A stretch of DNA of 64,000 nucleotides from Xiphydria camelus (Eukaryota; Arthropoda; Insecta; Hymenoptera; Xiphydriidae), in assembly GCA_963678675.1 (NCBI GenBank), contig OY783197.1, forward strand, positions 12,998,205 through 13,062,204, in the 5' to 3' direction. Below, one piece after another: positions 1 through 12,414 of the stretch. The notes under the pieces were generated by a model. The model searched no databases, had not been told where the DNA came from, and was given only the letters and a program-made list of their open reading frames with translations. The position numbers were made by a program, and so were the translations under genes. The stretch's first letter is position 1, and every line of letters starts with the position of its first letter.

Positions 1-1815
1 AGTATAATATGAAAGAGGAAAAACTTATATCGATAAAGAAAAAATAATAATAAAGTAGTTACTCCATTATTGTAATCCAATAACATTGTATCACTTATTT
101 TTCTGTCACGACTTTAATTGCTGATAGCGAAGAAAAATCAAATTTATTGGTTGATCCATCCACTATCAACAATCAAAGTCGTGGCAGAAAAATAAGGGAT
201 ATAATGGAATTGGATTACAATAATAGAGTAACTACTTTATTTTTTTTTTTCTTTATCGATATAAGTTTTTCCTCTTTCGTATTATATAATCACAAGTTTC
301 AATTTATATACCGACCTGTGTCAAACGTGAAGTGTACATGTACCTTACTTCTATTTCATCTCTTCTTCGCCTCTGGTGTAACGATGGATTACAAAATATC
401 ATCATTTGCACCCCACAAAGCACGTTCTTGCAAGTAACTTTTCTGTAACATTCCTGCGATATTTTACAATATTCATGAACACTACCGTAGGTTAGAAATA
501 TATACTTCTCGATAAAAACATTTCGGAATCATTATGTCGAAAAATCTCCCCGATAAGGTATAGTCCGATAAGATTGTACTTGTTCGGGCTGAATTATATA
601 GGGTTTTTATAATTATTTTAGGAAGTTCCAGAAGAATATAGATGCAGCAAAATATCGATGCTCTGCTAGAAAGAGTAAGGAATAACCCTCGAACGAATAT
701 TCGGGCTATGGCAAGAAAGGTTAGAATCAGAGGTTAGCAAGTCTACGGTTCGGAGGATATTAAAGGATATTCATCCATTTAAAGTGACGTACGTCCATGC
801 ACTCGAGACAGCAGATCCAGGTCGCCGAATGAACCAAAGCAGCAGGTTCTTGGAACAACAAGTGGATGATCCCTTGTTTGAAAGAAACCCCCTCGGGTTC
901 GCATACGATCTGTAACAAATTGTAAATAACACAAACAATTTAAAATATACTGAACTAACTAAACGTAGAAACTAAGATTATATTAATCTAAGTTAACCAA
1001 TTCTAATAATGACAGAATTAAGAAAAATGATATATTTCCTCTTTTGCATTATACTACCAATTTATATACCGACCTGTGTCAAATGCAATGAATGCAACTG
1101 GTCGTGGTTGGAGCAACAAGTGGATGATCCCTCGTTGGAAAGAAACCTGCTCGGGTTCGCAAACGATCTGTAACAAATTGTAAATTACACAATTATATGC
1201 AGCATTTCACTTTTAAAATATACCGAACTTACTCAGCGTAAAAATTAAGAACCAATTTATATACCGACCTGTCAAATGCAATGAATGCAACTAATGGAAC
1301 TGGTTCTTGTTGGAACAACAAGTGGATGATCCCTCGTTGGAAGGAAACCTCCTCAGGTTCCCAAATGATCTGTAACAAATTGTAAATTACATACTCATAT
1401 GCAGCATTTCACTATTTAAAATATACCGAACTTACTCGAGCGTAGAAATTAAAAAACTATATCTGAGTTAATCAATTCTATTCTAATAATGACAGAATTA
1501 TTAAAAATGATATATTTCCTCTTTCTCGTATTATACTACGTTATTCAGCACTTATCTGCCTAATCGGTATCAGTAATTCCTCATTGACCGTCGTTACACC
1601 GGAGACGAAGAAGAGATGAAATAGAAGTGAGGTACGTGTACACTTCAGGTTTGACAGGTCGGTGTGTAAATTGGAACTTGTGATAGTACGAAAGAGGAAA
1701 TATATCGATAGAGAAAAATAGTGATAAAGTAATTACTTGGTTATTGTGATCTAATTCCATTTCATCTCCTATTCTGCCACGGCTTGTATTGATGACCGAC
1801 AATGAGAAGAAAAAC
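1..1815. repeat. Decayed inverted-repeat region with ~220-bp tandem copies
   Basis: Positions 3-115 are inverted at 176-292. The block around 150-420 is inverted again at about 1575-1800. Between them a ~200-250 bp unit containing AACAAGTGGATGATCCC recurs near 850, 1115 and 1315. The terminus of the outer element may lie left of the window. Confidence 0.6.
643..850 (+). pseudogene. Tc1/mariner-superfamily transposase HTH fragment (broken)
   Basis: From the ATG at 643 the frame gives LLERVRNNPRTNIRAMARKV, then is shifted near 733 and resumes as SKSTVRRILKDIHPFKV followed by HALETADPGRR. This matches the paired helix-turn-helix and linker of insect Tc1/mariner-type transposases. Only about 65 codons remain and there is no DDE domain. 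It lies between the inverted arms of the surrounding repeat. Confidence 0.6.
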
Positions 1816-2206
1816 CTTCGATTTTTCCCGTGCTCACATGACCCTGAAAACAAAAAATAGAACGAACACAAAGATATTGTCCTTCCATTGTGTGAAAGTG
1901 AGGTTAAAGCTGTCAAATGACAATTAAACTTATCTGATGGCAATTCTTCTGATGGCGTATGCGTGTGGCCGCATCTATGTACACATACGGTTTCCGACCA
2001 TGGCCTAATATCGCCGAAGACAGGCGGAATTTTTGTGAGGTTTTGACATACATATATATATCGCCCGAGAAATCGGATTCTCGACTTTTGAGGCGCGAGG
2101 GGCGTGGCTTCGCGTTGCTAAGGAAAAATCTCTGTTAATATGTAACTTACAACATTTACTCTGGTCTCTATCGATAGAGAATAGTCGATTTATATGGCGT
2201 AACTAA

Positions 2207-5200
2207 CAAGGAGAGTATTCGAGGTGTACCTCACCGATTTTCTTCATTCTGCGATATGTTGTAGTACATCAAAAAACATTAGACACATATTTTTTTATAC
2301 GTGCTAATTCGGTCATTTAAGGGGTGAAAATCACCCTTAAACTTGACCCCCTAAAACCAATTTTCTACGATTTCTCAAAAACTACGTTGAATTTCTTAAC
2401 GAAACAAATTGAATATTATTCCTTATCGAAAGACGATGACATGTGAAGTACCTACTTTTACACTCGGTGGTTGCATCCCTCATTTTTCGCAGGGGTAAAA
2501 CTAAGTTTTTCCACAATTTTTTCGCCACAGATGTTACCAAATTTATTAAATCTGGATAACAATTATTCTATTATAAAGAAAAAAAGAAATTAAAGTTGAC
2601 ATATTTCGGGGTTTTTCGAAAAACTTCCCCTCGAAAGGGTAAACCACCCCTAAATTAAATGTATTTTATTTTTAATAAAAAAGTTCTTATTTTCTTCTTT
2701 CTGCGATATATCATAGTGCACCGAAAAACATTAGACACGTATTTTTTTTTGTTACGTGCTAATTCTGTCATTTAAGTGGTGAAAACCACCCCTAAACTTG
2801 ACCCCCTAAAACCAATGTTCTACGATTTCTCAAAAACTACGTTGAATTTCTTAACGAAACAAATTGAATATTATTCCTTATCGAAAGACGATGACATGTG
2901 AAGTACTTTTACACTCGGTGGTTGCATCCCTCATTTTTCGCAGGGGTAAAACTAATTTTTTCCACAATTTTTTCGCCACAGATGTTACCAAATTCATTAA
3001 ATCTGGATAACACAATTATTCTATTATAAAGAAAAAAAGAAATTAAAGTTGACATATTTCGGGGTTTTTCGAAAAACCCCCTCGAAAGGGTAAACCACCC
3101 CTAAATTAAATGTATTTTATTTTTAATAAAAAAGTTCTTATTTTCTTCATTCTGCGATATATCACAGTGCACCGAAAAACATTAGACGCGTATTTTTTTG
3201 TTACGTGCTAATTCTGTCATTTAAGTGGTGAATTAAATGATCATTTATTAACGTTGTTATAAATACATTTAATATTCTTTGTTTTCAATGTATGATCGTA
3301 GGTACAATAATTTGACAATTATCAATTTGTATTATTTGAACGGTAATGATAATTATGGAAAAAATGTTGAAGACATAGTGATTTTTTACACCATGAACAT
3401 CTAACAATTGCAATATTAGAGCAGCCCTCTATTTCACAGTATACATTAGTGTCATCTCCAAAACCATAGTCAACTGGGTTCTCAAAATCATTTGGTTTTT
3501 CATTAGTATAGCCACTTTTAAACCACGAATATTTGAATAAATTTATGTATCGTGGAGAAGATAACTGATTGTGAACCAAAGATTGGAGTTTGATGATGTT
3601 TCTTAAGTGGAGATTTAAATTTGCATTCATGAGTATTACATTATCAGAAAAATGTCTAACATAATTCTTCCATATTCTAAAGCCGAATACATCTAATGGC
3701 TGTATTTTACCAGTTGTACCTTTCGGAATGATTTTTAAAGCGATTTCTTTATTTTGAGGAGTTGCTTCCTGTACAACAGCAGAGCAATGTCCACTCCACG
3801 AATCAACCAGCAAAACGCTTGACGCTCCAACATTTGGAAAATATACATCTTTCAGCCAAGTTTTAAAATGATCTGATAATATGTTGAATTTTAAGCAATT
3901 TTAATTATGTATGCAAAATAGTGTCGAATATAAAATTCAGCTGTTAATACCTGAAGTCAGTTTTCCTGATTTAGAAGCCATAATATAAACGTTAGGAGGT
4001 CTAAATAAACTCTCTTCTACTAATGGTCCAAATTCACCACTTCTTTCCATCAGTACAATAAAAAGTGGTGACATGCGCTTTCCATCACCTGATACCATTG
4101 GCTGAATGGTGTAACTGTGGGTTGTTGAACTAACAGACTGTACTAAACACTGAATTTGTTGTTCTCCTTCAACTGCTAAAGTCCGTCCAGAATGTATTTC
4201 TAATTGAAATCCACTCTGATCTAAATTAAAAACGTTCTCTATACCTTTCTCTTGAATTACTTGTTTAGTTTCAGCTACAAAAGCATCAGCTTTTCTCTGT
4301 AAATAGTCAGCACCTTCAAGCGTTTTTTTAGTAACAAATTTATTTATTTTTCTGCTCACAATTCTATAAACTTTTTAAAATTATGTACCCACTGATGTGA
4401 AGCTTTAAAACGTAAATCTTCGTTTCCGATATCTTTTTTTCAGAATTAGCACGTAACAAAAAAAATATGCGTCTAATGTTTTTCGGTGCACTATGATATA
4501 TCGCAGAATGAAGAAAATAAGAACTTTTTTATTAAAAATAAAATACATTTAATTTATTGGTGGTTTACCCTTTCGAGGGGGTTTTTCGAAAAACCCCGAA
4601 ATATGTCAACTTTAATTTCTTTTTTTCTTTATAATAGAATAATTGTGTTATCCAGATTTAATGAATTTGGTAACATCTGTGGCGAAAAAAATGTGGAAAA
4701 AATTAGTTTTACCCCTGCGAAAAATGAGGGATGCAACCACCGAGTGTAAAAGTACTTCACATGTCATCGTCTTTCGATAAGGAATAATATTCAATTTGTT
4801 TCGTTAAGAAATTCAACGTAGTTTTTGAGAAATCGTAGAACATTGGTTTTAGGGGGTCAAGTTTAGGGGTGGTTTTCACCACTTAAATGACAGAATTAGC
4901 ACGTAACAAAAAAAAATACGTGTCTAATGTTTTTCGGTGCACTATGATATATCGCAGAAAGAAGAAAATAAGAACTTTTTTATTAAAAATAAAATACATT
5001 TAATTTAGGGGTGGTTTACCCTTTCGAGGGGAAGTTTTTCGAAAAACCCCGAAATATGTCAACTTTAATTTCTTTTTTTCTTTATAATAGAATAATTGTT
5101 ATCCAGATTTAATAAATTTGGTAACATCTGTGGCGAAAAAATTGTGGAAAAACTTAGTTTTACCCCTGCGAAAAATGAGGGATGCAACCACCGAGTGTAA

Positions 5201-5453
5201 AAGTAGGTACTTCACATGTCATCGTCTTTCGATAAGGAATAATATATTCAATTTGTTTCGTTAAGAAATTCAACGTAGTTTTTGAGAAATCGTAGAAAAT
5301 TGGATTTAGGGGGTCAAGTTTAAGGGTGATTTTCACCCCTTAAATGACCGAATTAGCACGTATAAAAAAATATGTGTGTAATGTTTTTTGATGTACTACA
5401 ACATATCGCAGAATGAAGAAAATCGGTGAGGTACACCTCGAATACTCTCCTTG
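2207..5453 (-). mobile_element. Tc5-like DNA transposon with ~1 kb terminal inverted repeats
   Basis: The termini are CAAGGAGAGTATTCGAGG at 2207 and its complement ending at 5453. The flanks are C-TAA at 2203-2206 and TAA-G at 5454-5457, i.e. one CTAAG site with the TAA duplicated. CTNAG with a TNA duplication is the known target of nematode Tc4/Tc5. The arms (2207 to ~3220 and ~4441 to 5453) look nearly identical and share small indels. Each arm holds about 2.2 tandem copies of a ~450-bp unit. A spliced transposase gene lies between them on the - strand. Confidence 0.82.
3322..4430 (-). pseudogene. Tc5/pogo-type DDE transposase, 5'-truncated and frameshifted
   Basis: Two exons read complement(join(3322..3872, 3951..4359)), about 319 codons. 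The 78-bp GT-AG intron restores an Asp codon. Catalytic-type residues are visible in FNLDQSGF (first Asp), LLVDSWSGH (second) and IQPLDVFGF (third), so a DDD set is present. The C-terminus has a Cys-rich knuckle: CEIEGC, CSWC, C-x2-H. Upstream of 4359 the reading is shifted near 4365-4372; beyond the shift, FKASHQWVHNFKKF continues the CENP-B/Tc5-type HTH. That domain is cut off where the right inverted repeat begins (~4441), so the DNA-binding N-terminus is missing. Intact catalytic motifs with a missing N-terminus suggest a recent deletion derivative. Confidence 0.75.
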
Positions 5454-5456
5454 TAA

Positions 5457-6164
5457 GCATAGTTTTGGTTATAACCGTATATTTATTGAGAAAATTCGAT
5501 GTTAAAATTGAGGGGTGAAGGGGGGGCAGACATTTTTCCTGTAAAGATACACGGGTGCTCGCGGCGACAGCGCTGGCGGCGTCGTTCTGACGATTTGAAT
5601 GAACATGCCGCGAGACACTACCGTGTCTCTTGATATTACATAAAAAATCCAAATTTTTCGTCATTATATCTTCAACATAAATTCTATAAAAATACGAAAA
5701 TGGCATATTTCGAGGGACTAAACGATCTGCTCATCAGGGCACAGACGCCTGTCTGATCAAATTGCGCGCCTGCAGTTGCACGCTCACGCACAGTCCATTT
5801 GCTCCATGTTTGGAAGTGATTGAGGTTGCATGTAAGTATAGTGTGCTGTACTTCTACGGAGTCACTTACAATAGCAGGAATCGCTCGCCAATCTTCGTGT
5901 TTGCGATAAAACTTTTCCTTGAACAATCCGCATATCTGTAGCAGTATCTACGAGAGTGGAAATCTTTCCGTCTTGTTGAATTTGTGGACAGTGTCTAGTT
6001 CACTTCGGCTAGATAAGATGGCTAGCTATTACTGGACTAATCACTGGCTAGGAAACCTTAATTACAGATGACACTATAACACTATGGCTATATGACACTT
6101 GAATTCATTAACTTATTATCTACTACCTTACCACTGCCTAGTCAATATTGGCCAGACAAAAGTG
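5457..6164. other. Stretch without recognised gene
   Basis: A moderately AT-rich stretch with a GC-rich patch near 5560-5620 and 5720-5790. Open frames are short and show no family motif. I see no splice-supported coding sequence here. Confidence 0.4.
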
Positions 6165-6269
6165 TGGTTATAATATCACATCGAGGGTTTCCTGCCAAAA
6201 GGGTGTACCAACAAAAACATGATTTTTGTGGATCCGCCCTTTTGCAGGAAACCCTCGACATTATAGCCA
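6165..6269. repeat. Palindromic mini-element
   Basis: TCGAGGGTTTCCTGC at 6181 is mirrored by GCAGGAAACCCTCGA ending at 6258. The outer match extends to TGGTTATAAT and ATTATAGCCA. The arms are about 35 bp around a loop of about 35 bp. Confidence 0.65.
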
Positions 6270-6830
6270 TCATTTATGTATAGCCACTACCTCAATACTG
6301 ACTAAAAATGTATTATTTCGACTGTTTGATGTTTTTAGACGCGTTCTCGAGCACTATCTATACTCAAATTCCTTGTCCAGTCCTGAGGTTAGATATTTAA
6401 CGATAGCTTAGCCATAACCTCACTTTTTATCAACGATGAGGAATATGTAACTAACATAAGCAACGCATTTTTATACGCATGTATGAAATACCTATTACAT
6501 AAGTACTAAATCGAATAATAATTACGAATGTACAAGAAAATCTGGAGAGAGGCACCTTAATGGTACAAATTTGTAAACTTAAAATGACGGCGTCAACATA
6601 CCGGATATTTTCAGAAAAGTACTTCGCATTGATTTCAAAACTTGTCCTCGTAGATTCTCGAGGTCGATGATTCCGAATCGTACTTTAAATTTTTAATTCA
6701 AAATGGTAGCGCCAACATGGCAGATATTTTTAGACCAAGTATATATTTTTCACAAAATAATTGTTCAGGAATTTCCAAGGAGATTATAGATAGAGGAAAG
6801 TCACCAAAGTCGAGCCCCGGTCTTTAAGCG

Positions 6831-6848
6831 CCCCCCCCCCCCCCCCCC
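6831..6848 (+). repeat. Poly-C tract (18 C)
   Basis: An uninterrupted run of 18 cytosines just upstream of the PHD-type ORF. Tracts like this are often miscalled in assemblies. Confidence 0.95.
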
Positions 6849-6860
6849 GGTCGATAATTT

Positions 6861-7070
6861 ATGGACCAATCGAAAGGGGAAAATCTCGCGAACAATATTG
6901 ACGATACCGACTGCATTGAGTGTGGAGAACATTACTATTCAACCAAATCCAGAGATGATTGGATTCAGTGTATAGTTTGTGGAAAGTGGTTGCATGAAAG
7001 CTGCACGATGTACCTAAATATGTGCAACAAATGTGGACGTCAAAAAAAACGCATGGAAAATAAAAAATAG
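6861..7070 (+). pseudogene. PHD-type C4HC3 finger, transposase C-terminal remnant
   Basis: A 69-codon open frame with Cys18, Cys21, Cys37, Cys40, His45, Cys48, Cys55, Cys58: the C4HC3 spacing of a PHD finger, including DDWIQCIVCGKWLHESC. Such a finger closes many insect transposon-encoded transposases, where it follows a DDE domain. No DDE domain precedes it here; an 18-C tract does. The tail is Lys/Arg-rich and ends at TAG. Shortly downstream, GGGGCGTATTAC recurs as a hairpin (7095-7130) and again near 7238, as expected near a transposon end. It is probably the truncated 3' end of an element. It could instead be a small free-standing PHD peptide, but I think that less likely. Confidence 0.6.
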
Positions 7071-7345
7071 CTTGTTAGGATCAACTTTTCACCCGGGGCG
7101 TATTACAATCACGTAGAGTGTAATACGCCCCACCTTGATATTTTTAGAAATCTAATTTTTTTTTATTTGAAGTTGTTTTAGAAAAACATTCTGTTGGTTT
7201 TAGAGTAAGCTCGTGTTTTAGTTATTTCCGAAATGTGGGGCGTATTATATCACTTTACCCGAAGTCCCGGTCGTCATGATGAAAATATTCTCAGTCCGAA
7301 AAACTGACAATTTTTCTAAATTCTTGAAATATAACTTTTTTTACT

Positions 7346-7560
7346 CATAATTACTATTGGTGTTCATATGAAGTTTGAAAACAAATGTATATTGCTTTTC
7401 CATTCAATAAGAAGGAGCGCGAATAAACAAGATTTTATAATTGTATTATTCTTCTCTCAACCTTTTTCTAAATTTATAATTATATCTTTTGATAAATATC
7501 CTTGCATAGACGCAAATAGATGTTAACAAATAAATAATTATATGCATGTTTATTCATCAT
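7346..7560 (+). repeat. Dispersed repeat, copy 1
   Basis: TTACTATTGGTGTTCATATG, the block around GATTTTATAATTGTATTATT, and the following ~200 bp recur in the same orientation at 52100-52285, with indels. No coding content. Confidence 0.75.
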
Positions 7561-7799
7561 ACATTAATTGATTGTATTTCATTTACTATAATAATCTGTG
7601 CTTTTTAATAAACAGTATAGTTTATAACTTGTTCAACATATTCTGGAGACTCGAAATCAAATAATTTATTGATTTAATAATTAAACGAACTACAATTTTT
7701 GTCCATTTATTCGCAAATAAATTTTCAATCCCTATATGCAGGAGACCGAAATTTTTCTAAGTCCCGTTCGTCATGTTGAAAATATTCTAAGTCCGAACT
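7561..7799. other. AT-rich stretch without recognised gene
   Basis: I see no open frame with family motifs. AAATATTCTMAGTCCGAA occurs near 7283 and near 7778. Confidence 0.4.
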
Positions 7800-8115
7800 C
7801 TGACATAGTAAAGGGGCTCTGGCTATCAAAATAGAAGCAAAATTTTAATTCGCGACGAGGCCCTATTTTGAATGCCATAGTTTCTACCCAGTGAAGGTGC
7901 TGTGGCCATCAAAGTAGGGGCAAAATGTCGACTCGCGAGGAGACCCTATTTTAAATGCCATAGCTTCTACCCAGTGAAGGGTCTTCTAGCCATCAAAGCA
8001 GGAGCAAATTTTACAGATAGGTTCAAAAAGCATCAAAATAGGAGCTCGACGATCACATAGCATCAAAATAGATTTGAAAAGTCGCTGTGGCCATTAAAAT
8101 AGGGGCAAAATTTCG
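7800..8115. repeat. ~100-bp degenerate tandem array
   Basis: Three to four units share CCATCAAARTAGGGGCAAAA, CGACTCGCGANGAG, and CCCTATTTTRAATGCCATAG followed by TTCTACCCAGTGAAGG. Units start near 7805, 7903, 7985 and 8085, and the later ones are truncated and diverged. Confidence 0.75.
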
Positions 8116-9710
8116 ACTCGGGTATGCATATAAAGGACATTTGGTCCACCTTAGTTACCGACTTGCGCCCGATAGGTATCGCCACCCCAAACGCACGGAG
8201 CCAATAAAACAGCTTTTGAAATCTCAATTTAAATAGCTGTCCAATATTTTATTCATGATTCTTGTACATTTTTTTCTACGAGATATAAATTGCATCTGTT
8301 TAGTGACGTAGGGTGTGAAATTGAATCACTTCTATTTAATCATGCAGAGTGCAATATTATTGCATTCACCTTGAAGCAAATCCGTGGTTATGAATCAGAC
8401 TCAATTCTTTTATTTGCAACAAGGCCGGCTTTATACCTTAACTGATGCGCAATGGTTTTGAAACAATTAATGTTGAAATGGATTTGAATCTTTCAATTCA
8501 ATGATTGATTCTGTTTTCGTTCTATTTCGCTTCTCTGTTCGCTGGGATTTGATTCAGCATTATTTCCAAACTATCACTATGATACTTGTATCATTTCATA
8601 ATGTTCCTTATCAATATTTTTAATCAAAGGAAAAATAATCAGGGCCTAACAGGTTTGTGGTCAGAGAATTGTTATGGAAACTAACAAGCCCTATCATAGT
8701 CCTATTGAGATCTTATTGAAGAACTGTTGTTCCTCTAACTTGGAACCGCCCCGCAACCAAATTAGAAAACACTGGATAATGGTCCTTCTTTTTCATCAAG
8801 TTTTCAAACGAGGTAATCTTCACAAAAACACAGTGCTCCGTGAAGACTAACAGTTAGCATAGACTTATCTAGTTATTCTGTAAAATAATAAAATCTGAGA
8901 CATCGGAAAGTACTCATGAAAATATTACTAAACATACGCGAGGAACGAAGTTCTTATGCTTCTCTCGTTTCCTTGAAGGTGGACTTTAAGGATACCTTGT
9001 TTATTCCTGTCCTCAAGGTGCGGCTTCTCCGTAAAACCCACAACGGGGTGTGGCTCGTTGACCGCTTTGCTTGTGTTCCTTAAGAAAGAGATCGATAAGG
9101 TAATCCATATTCACTCGTTTATCCCTCTTTCATCTTCCACCCCACCCTACCTTCTTTCACTGCTTTTCTGAAGTAGGATAGGATATTACGTAAGCCAAGC
9201 CCATCTTACCCCCTTGGTTACCCCTCCGAAGCCTGCGCAGGTGTGCTCTCGTTTCCAGAACGTTGAATTGACAGTGGATTATTATTTGCCGAAGTGGCGT
9301 AGCACAAGCATATTGCGTATCAAGGGACGCCATTATAGTGCAAAATTATTTCCGTATTATTTTCTACTTTCTTATATTAAATTGCTTATCGGCGAGGCTT
9401 TTTCATTACATTTCGTACAGCATGTGAGCAACGCGTCATGTAGTAACGTAATTCTCTTTTTATATCAAAGCAAGCGTGAAAAAGGGAGGCTAGAGGGAGA
9501 GAGGGAGGGAGGAGTCAAGGGATTATATTTAAAGCGAGAAAATGATCAGATCTGAACAAATCTGACCAGACCTGCTCAGATACCTCAACGAATCGATACT
9601 ATCGAAAATAAACCGCTAAGCAACAAATAAACTAACGGTTTATGATGTAAATTAATATTATCGAACAAAAAAAAAGAAAAAAAAGTCAGTGTCCATCTTG
9701 GAATTGAATA
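8116..9710. other. Stretch without recognised gene
   Basis: AT-rich sequence with no frame carrying a recognisable domain. The 113-codon frame at 9214-9555 is low-complexity near its end and lacks homology cues. At 9542-9585 there are short copies of the GATCAGATCTG motif that forms the array at 13.3-13.7 kb. Confidence 0.4.
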
Positions 9711-9939
9711 TACAGTGGTGCCTCACACAACGAACTTAATTCGTTCCAGGAGCAAGTTCGTAATGCGAAAAGTTCGTTATGCGAAACACGTTTTCCTATA
9801 TAAATACATGTTAAAAAAAATAATTCGTTCTGTAGCATAAAATATGCTAAGATAACATAAAAAAAGATACATTTTTTGTTATTATTTTTATTTAGATACA
9901 TACATCTAAAAACATAATTTTTTTTAATTTTAAGACAGA

Positions 9940-11655
9940 CTAAGTAGAGTCTACAGAATCTTGCACATCTTCATCCATTTTCTGCTTTTTGGCCGATGGT
10001 TTCATGAAAAACCTGTCCAAAGTCGTTTGTTTTTCTCTTTTCTTCAACATCTGCCGGAAATAACGGACAAGAGTATCGGAGTAAAGATCGTTGATCCTGT
10101 TTGCTTCAGCTGAATCCGGATAGTGGGCATTGGTAAACTCCTGAACTGCTTTCCATTTGACCAGGATGTTCTTGATGTCAGCAGTTGGGATTGGCTGATT
10201 GTTTGATTGTTGATCCTCGTTATCAGATGACGCTTCCCTTTGAGCATTGTCCTGTTGCAGGACCAGAAGTGCTTGGAGCTCTTCAGTTGTCAGCTCTTCT
10301 TCGTGTTCCTCAATAAGCTCCTCTACATTCTCTTCCTCTACCTCTAATTCCAGCCTTTGGGCCACTGTGATGATGTCCTTCACCACTTCTGTGTCATCAA
10401 CAACTGCTTCTTCCTGGGTCCACGAAGGCACAAGCATCTTCCAAGCAGAAATGAGGGTCCTTTGTGACACTTCTTCCCAGGCCTTCTGTATAAATTGTAT
10501 TGCCATAAGGATATCAAATTTCTTCTTCCAAAACATTCGGACAGTCATATTGTCTCCACCAAACTCGCATTCTTCAAACACCTTATTAAAGAGGGCTCTA
10601 GTGTAGAGTTTTTTAAAGTTCGCAATAACTTGCTGATCCATTGGCTGAAGAATGGATGTGATGTTTGGTGGCAAATACTGCACCCTGATAAATGGATAAT
10701 TTTCCTGCAATATTTCCTCTAGGTCTTTTGGGTGAGAAGGGGCATTGTCAAGTATCAGAAGGGCTTTGAGCAGCAGTTCTTTTTCCAGCAAGAATTTCTT
10801 CACGGCAGGAGCAAAGGTTTCCAGAATCCATTCGTTGAAGATAACTTGGGTCACCCAGGCTTTTTGATTGGACTTCCAATGGATGGGCAGTTTGGACTTA
10901 ATAACGTTATTTTGCTTAAAAATTCTTAGATTTTCAGAGTGATAAACCAATAGAGGTTTGATCTTGAGGTCTCCGCTGGCATTAGACGAAAACATAAGGG
11001 TAAGTCTGTCCTTCATGGCTTTGTGTCCTGGCAATTTCTTCTCCTCTTTTGTAATGAAGGTTCTGCTCGGCATTCTTTTCCAGAAAAGACCCGTTTCATC
11101 GGCATTGAACACTTGTTGTGGGCAGTATCCTTCATCCTTAATACATTTTTGAAAGTTAATAGAGAACTTTTCTGCTTCTTTCTTGTCAGCACTGCCAGCC
11201 TCACCATGCATAGTAACGCTGTGGATTCCACACCTTTTCTTAAATCTAAAAAACCACCCCCTGCTGGCTTTAAATTCTTCTTCATTATCTTGATTGCTGC
11301 TACTTCCAGGAACGTTTTTCTTTAGATCGTCATAAATTATCTTGGCTTTGTGACAGATAATATCTTGGGTTGTTACGTCACCTTTCACCTGCCTGTCCTT
11401 AATCCAAATCGCTAATAGCTTCTCCAATTCCTCGTGGATTGAAGACCTATGTTTTTCATTAAATAGTTTTGATATTCCTTTGGCTACTTTGGCTGATTTG
11501 ATTGCATCCTTATTTGTCAAAATGGTGAAAATGGTGGTCTTGCTTAGGCCAAACTCTTTGACGAGGTCACACTGTTTTACTCCACATTCACTCTTTCTAA
11601 TTATTTCCTGTTTCATTTCAACAGAAATCACCTTCCTGCTTTTTTTAGAACCCAT
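9940..11655 (-). CDS. Tigger/pogo transposase, uninterrupted 571 aa
   Basis: The single open frame starts at ATG 11655 and ends in TGA-free sequence up to the stop at 9940. Order: N-terminal psq-like HTH (KRKVISVEMKQEIIRKSE style, residues ~1-50), CENP-B/Tc5-type HTH (~70-145, FKASRGWFFRFKKRCG), DDE domain (~180-400) with Asp186 in FNADETGLFW, Asp303 in LLILDNAPSHP and Asp340 in SILQPMDQQV, and an acidic C-terminus. The length suits Tigger transposases (about 500-600 aa). It would cut and paste the surrounding element at TA sites. There are no frameshifts or stops, unlike the other transposases here, so the insertion is young or selected. Its leader, 30 bp upstream of the ATG, is interrupted by a 729-bp insertion that may affect expression. 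Confidence 0.92.
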   Translation of the reverse strand: MGSKKSRKVISVEMKQEIIRKSECGVKQCDLVKEFGLSKTTIFTILTNKDAIKSAKVAKGISKLFNEKHRSSIHEELEKLLAIWIKDRQVKGDVTTQDIICHKAKIIYDDLKKNVPGSSSNQDNEEEFKASRGWFFRFKKRCGIHSVTMHGEAGSADKKEAEKFSINFQKCIKDEGYCPQQVFNADETGLFWKRMPSRTFITKEEKKLPGHKAMKDRLTLMFSSNASGDLKIKPLLVYHSENLRIFKQNNVIKSKLPIHWKSNQKAWVTQVIFNEWILETFAPAVKKFLLEKELLLKALLILDNAPSHPKDLEEILQENYPFIRVQYLPPNITSILQPMDQQVIANFKKLYTRALFNKVFEECEFGGDNMTVRMFWKKKFDILMAIQFIQKAWEEVSQRTLISAWKMLVPSWTQEEAVVDDTEVVKDIITVAQRLELEVEEENVEELIEEHEEELTTEELQALLVLQQDNAQREASSDNEDQQSNNQPIPTADIKNILVKWKAVQEFTNAHYPDSAEANRINDLYSDTLVRYFRQMLKKREKQTTLDRFFMKPSAKKQKMDEDVQDSVDST

Positions 11656-11685
11656 GATATAAAAAAAATATTGAGTTTAACTTAA

Positions 11686-12414
11686 GGGGGAAAGCCACTG
11701 TGATATGTTCAAAAAATAGATTTTTTTATTTTTAAATTTTCTTAATGTTCGAGGTTTTCAAGAATCTGTTCCCTAAGTTTCAAACCGAAATTCGAAAATT
11801 TTATGGAGTTATGAAAGGTTTTGTGTGAGTAAGCGCATACGCTCGAACTTGACCGCGCGGTTTTAAAGGCTTTTATCTCGAAACTACATTTTTCCAACTG
11901 GGCGCCATCATAACTCAGTCAATTTTTATCCGATTACCTTGAAATTTTCACAGAATATTTTTAAAAGAATTATCTTCAGTTAAGCGTATGATTTTTTCGA
12001 TTAAGCGATTACTTGTTGAGATATAATTAAAAAACTGAGCAATTTTTCTCTAAATTTCGAAGTTCTATCTTTAAACATGCGTTACTTTGTTAAAAATTAA
12101 AATTTTTATAAATCCGTACGCTTAACTGAAGCTAGACTCGTGTAGTTTAAGAAAATAATTAATTTTTTTGGTTTGGATATACCATTCGGACACAGCAATG
12201 GCGCCCATGCGCCAAACATTTTTCAGAGAAGCTTTACGGCATCGCGTATTATTGTGTAGTTTATTGATATTATGTATTGCTTTTTTTTTCTAATATACTA
12301 AAATATATGTACCTTCATGTAGTTGTAAAAGTTTTTTCCCTCGTTTTTTATTTTAATCAGAAAAAATTCACAAAGTTATTCTACATTTTCCGGTCATCAC
12401 AGTGGCTTTCCCCC
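11686..12414. mobile_element. TTAA-flanked non-autonomous element inside the Tigger leader
   Basis: Perfect 19-bp inverted ends GGGGGAAAGCCACTGTGAT at 11686 and its complement ending at 12414. They are flanked by TTAA at 11682-11685 and 12415-12418. TTAA duplication is the hallmark of piggyBac-type integration. The 729-bp interior has no ORF of note. Confidence 0.85.

Noticed and set aside
10247..10606. 119-codon Ser-rich frame on the + strand
   Set aside because: It is the antisense of the acidic C-terminal part of the Tigger transposase; Ser runs mirror Glu codons.
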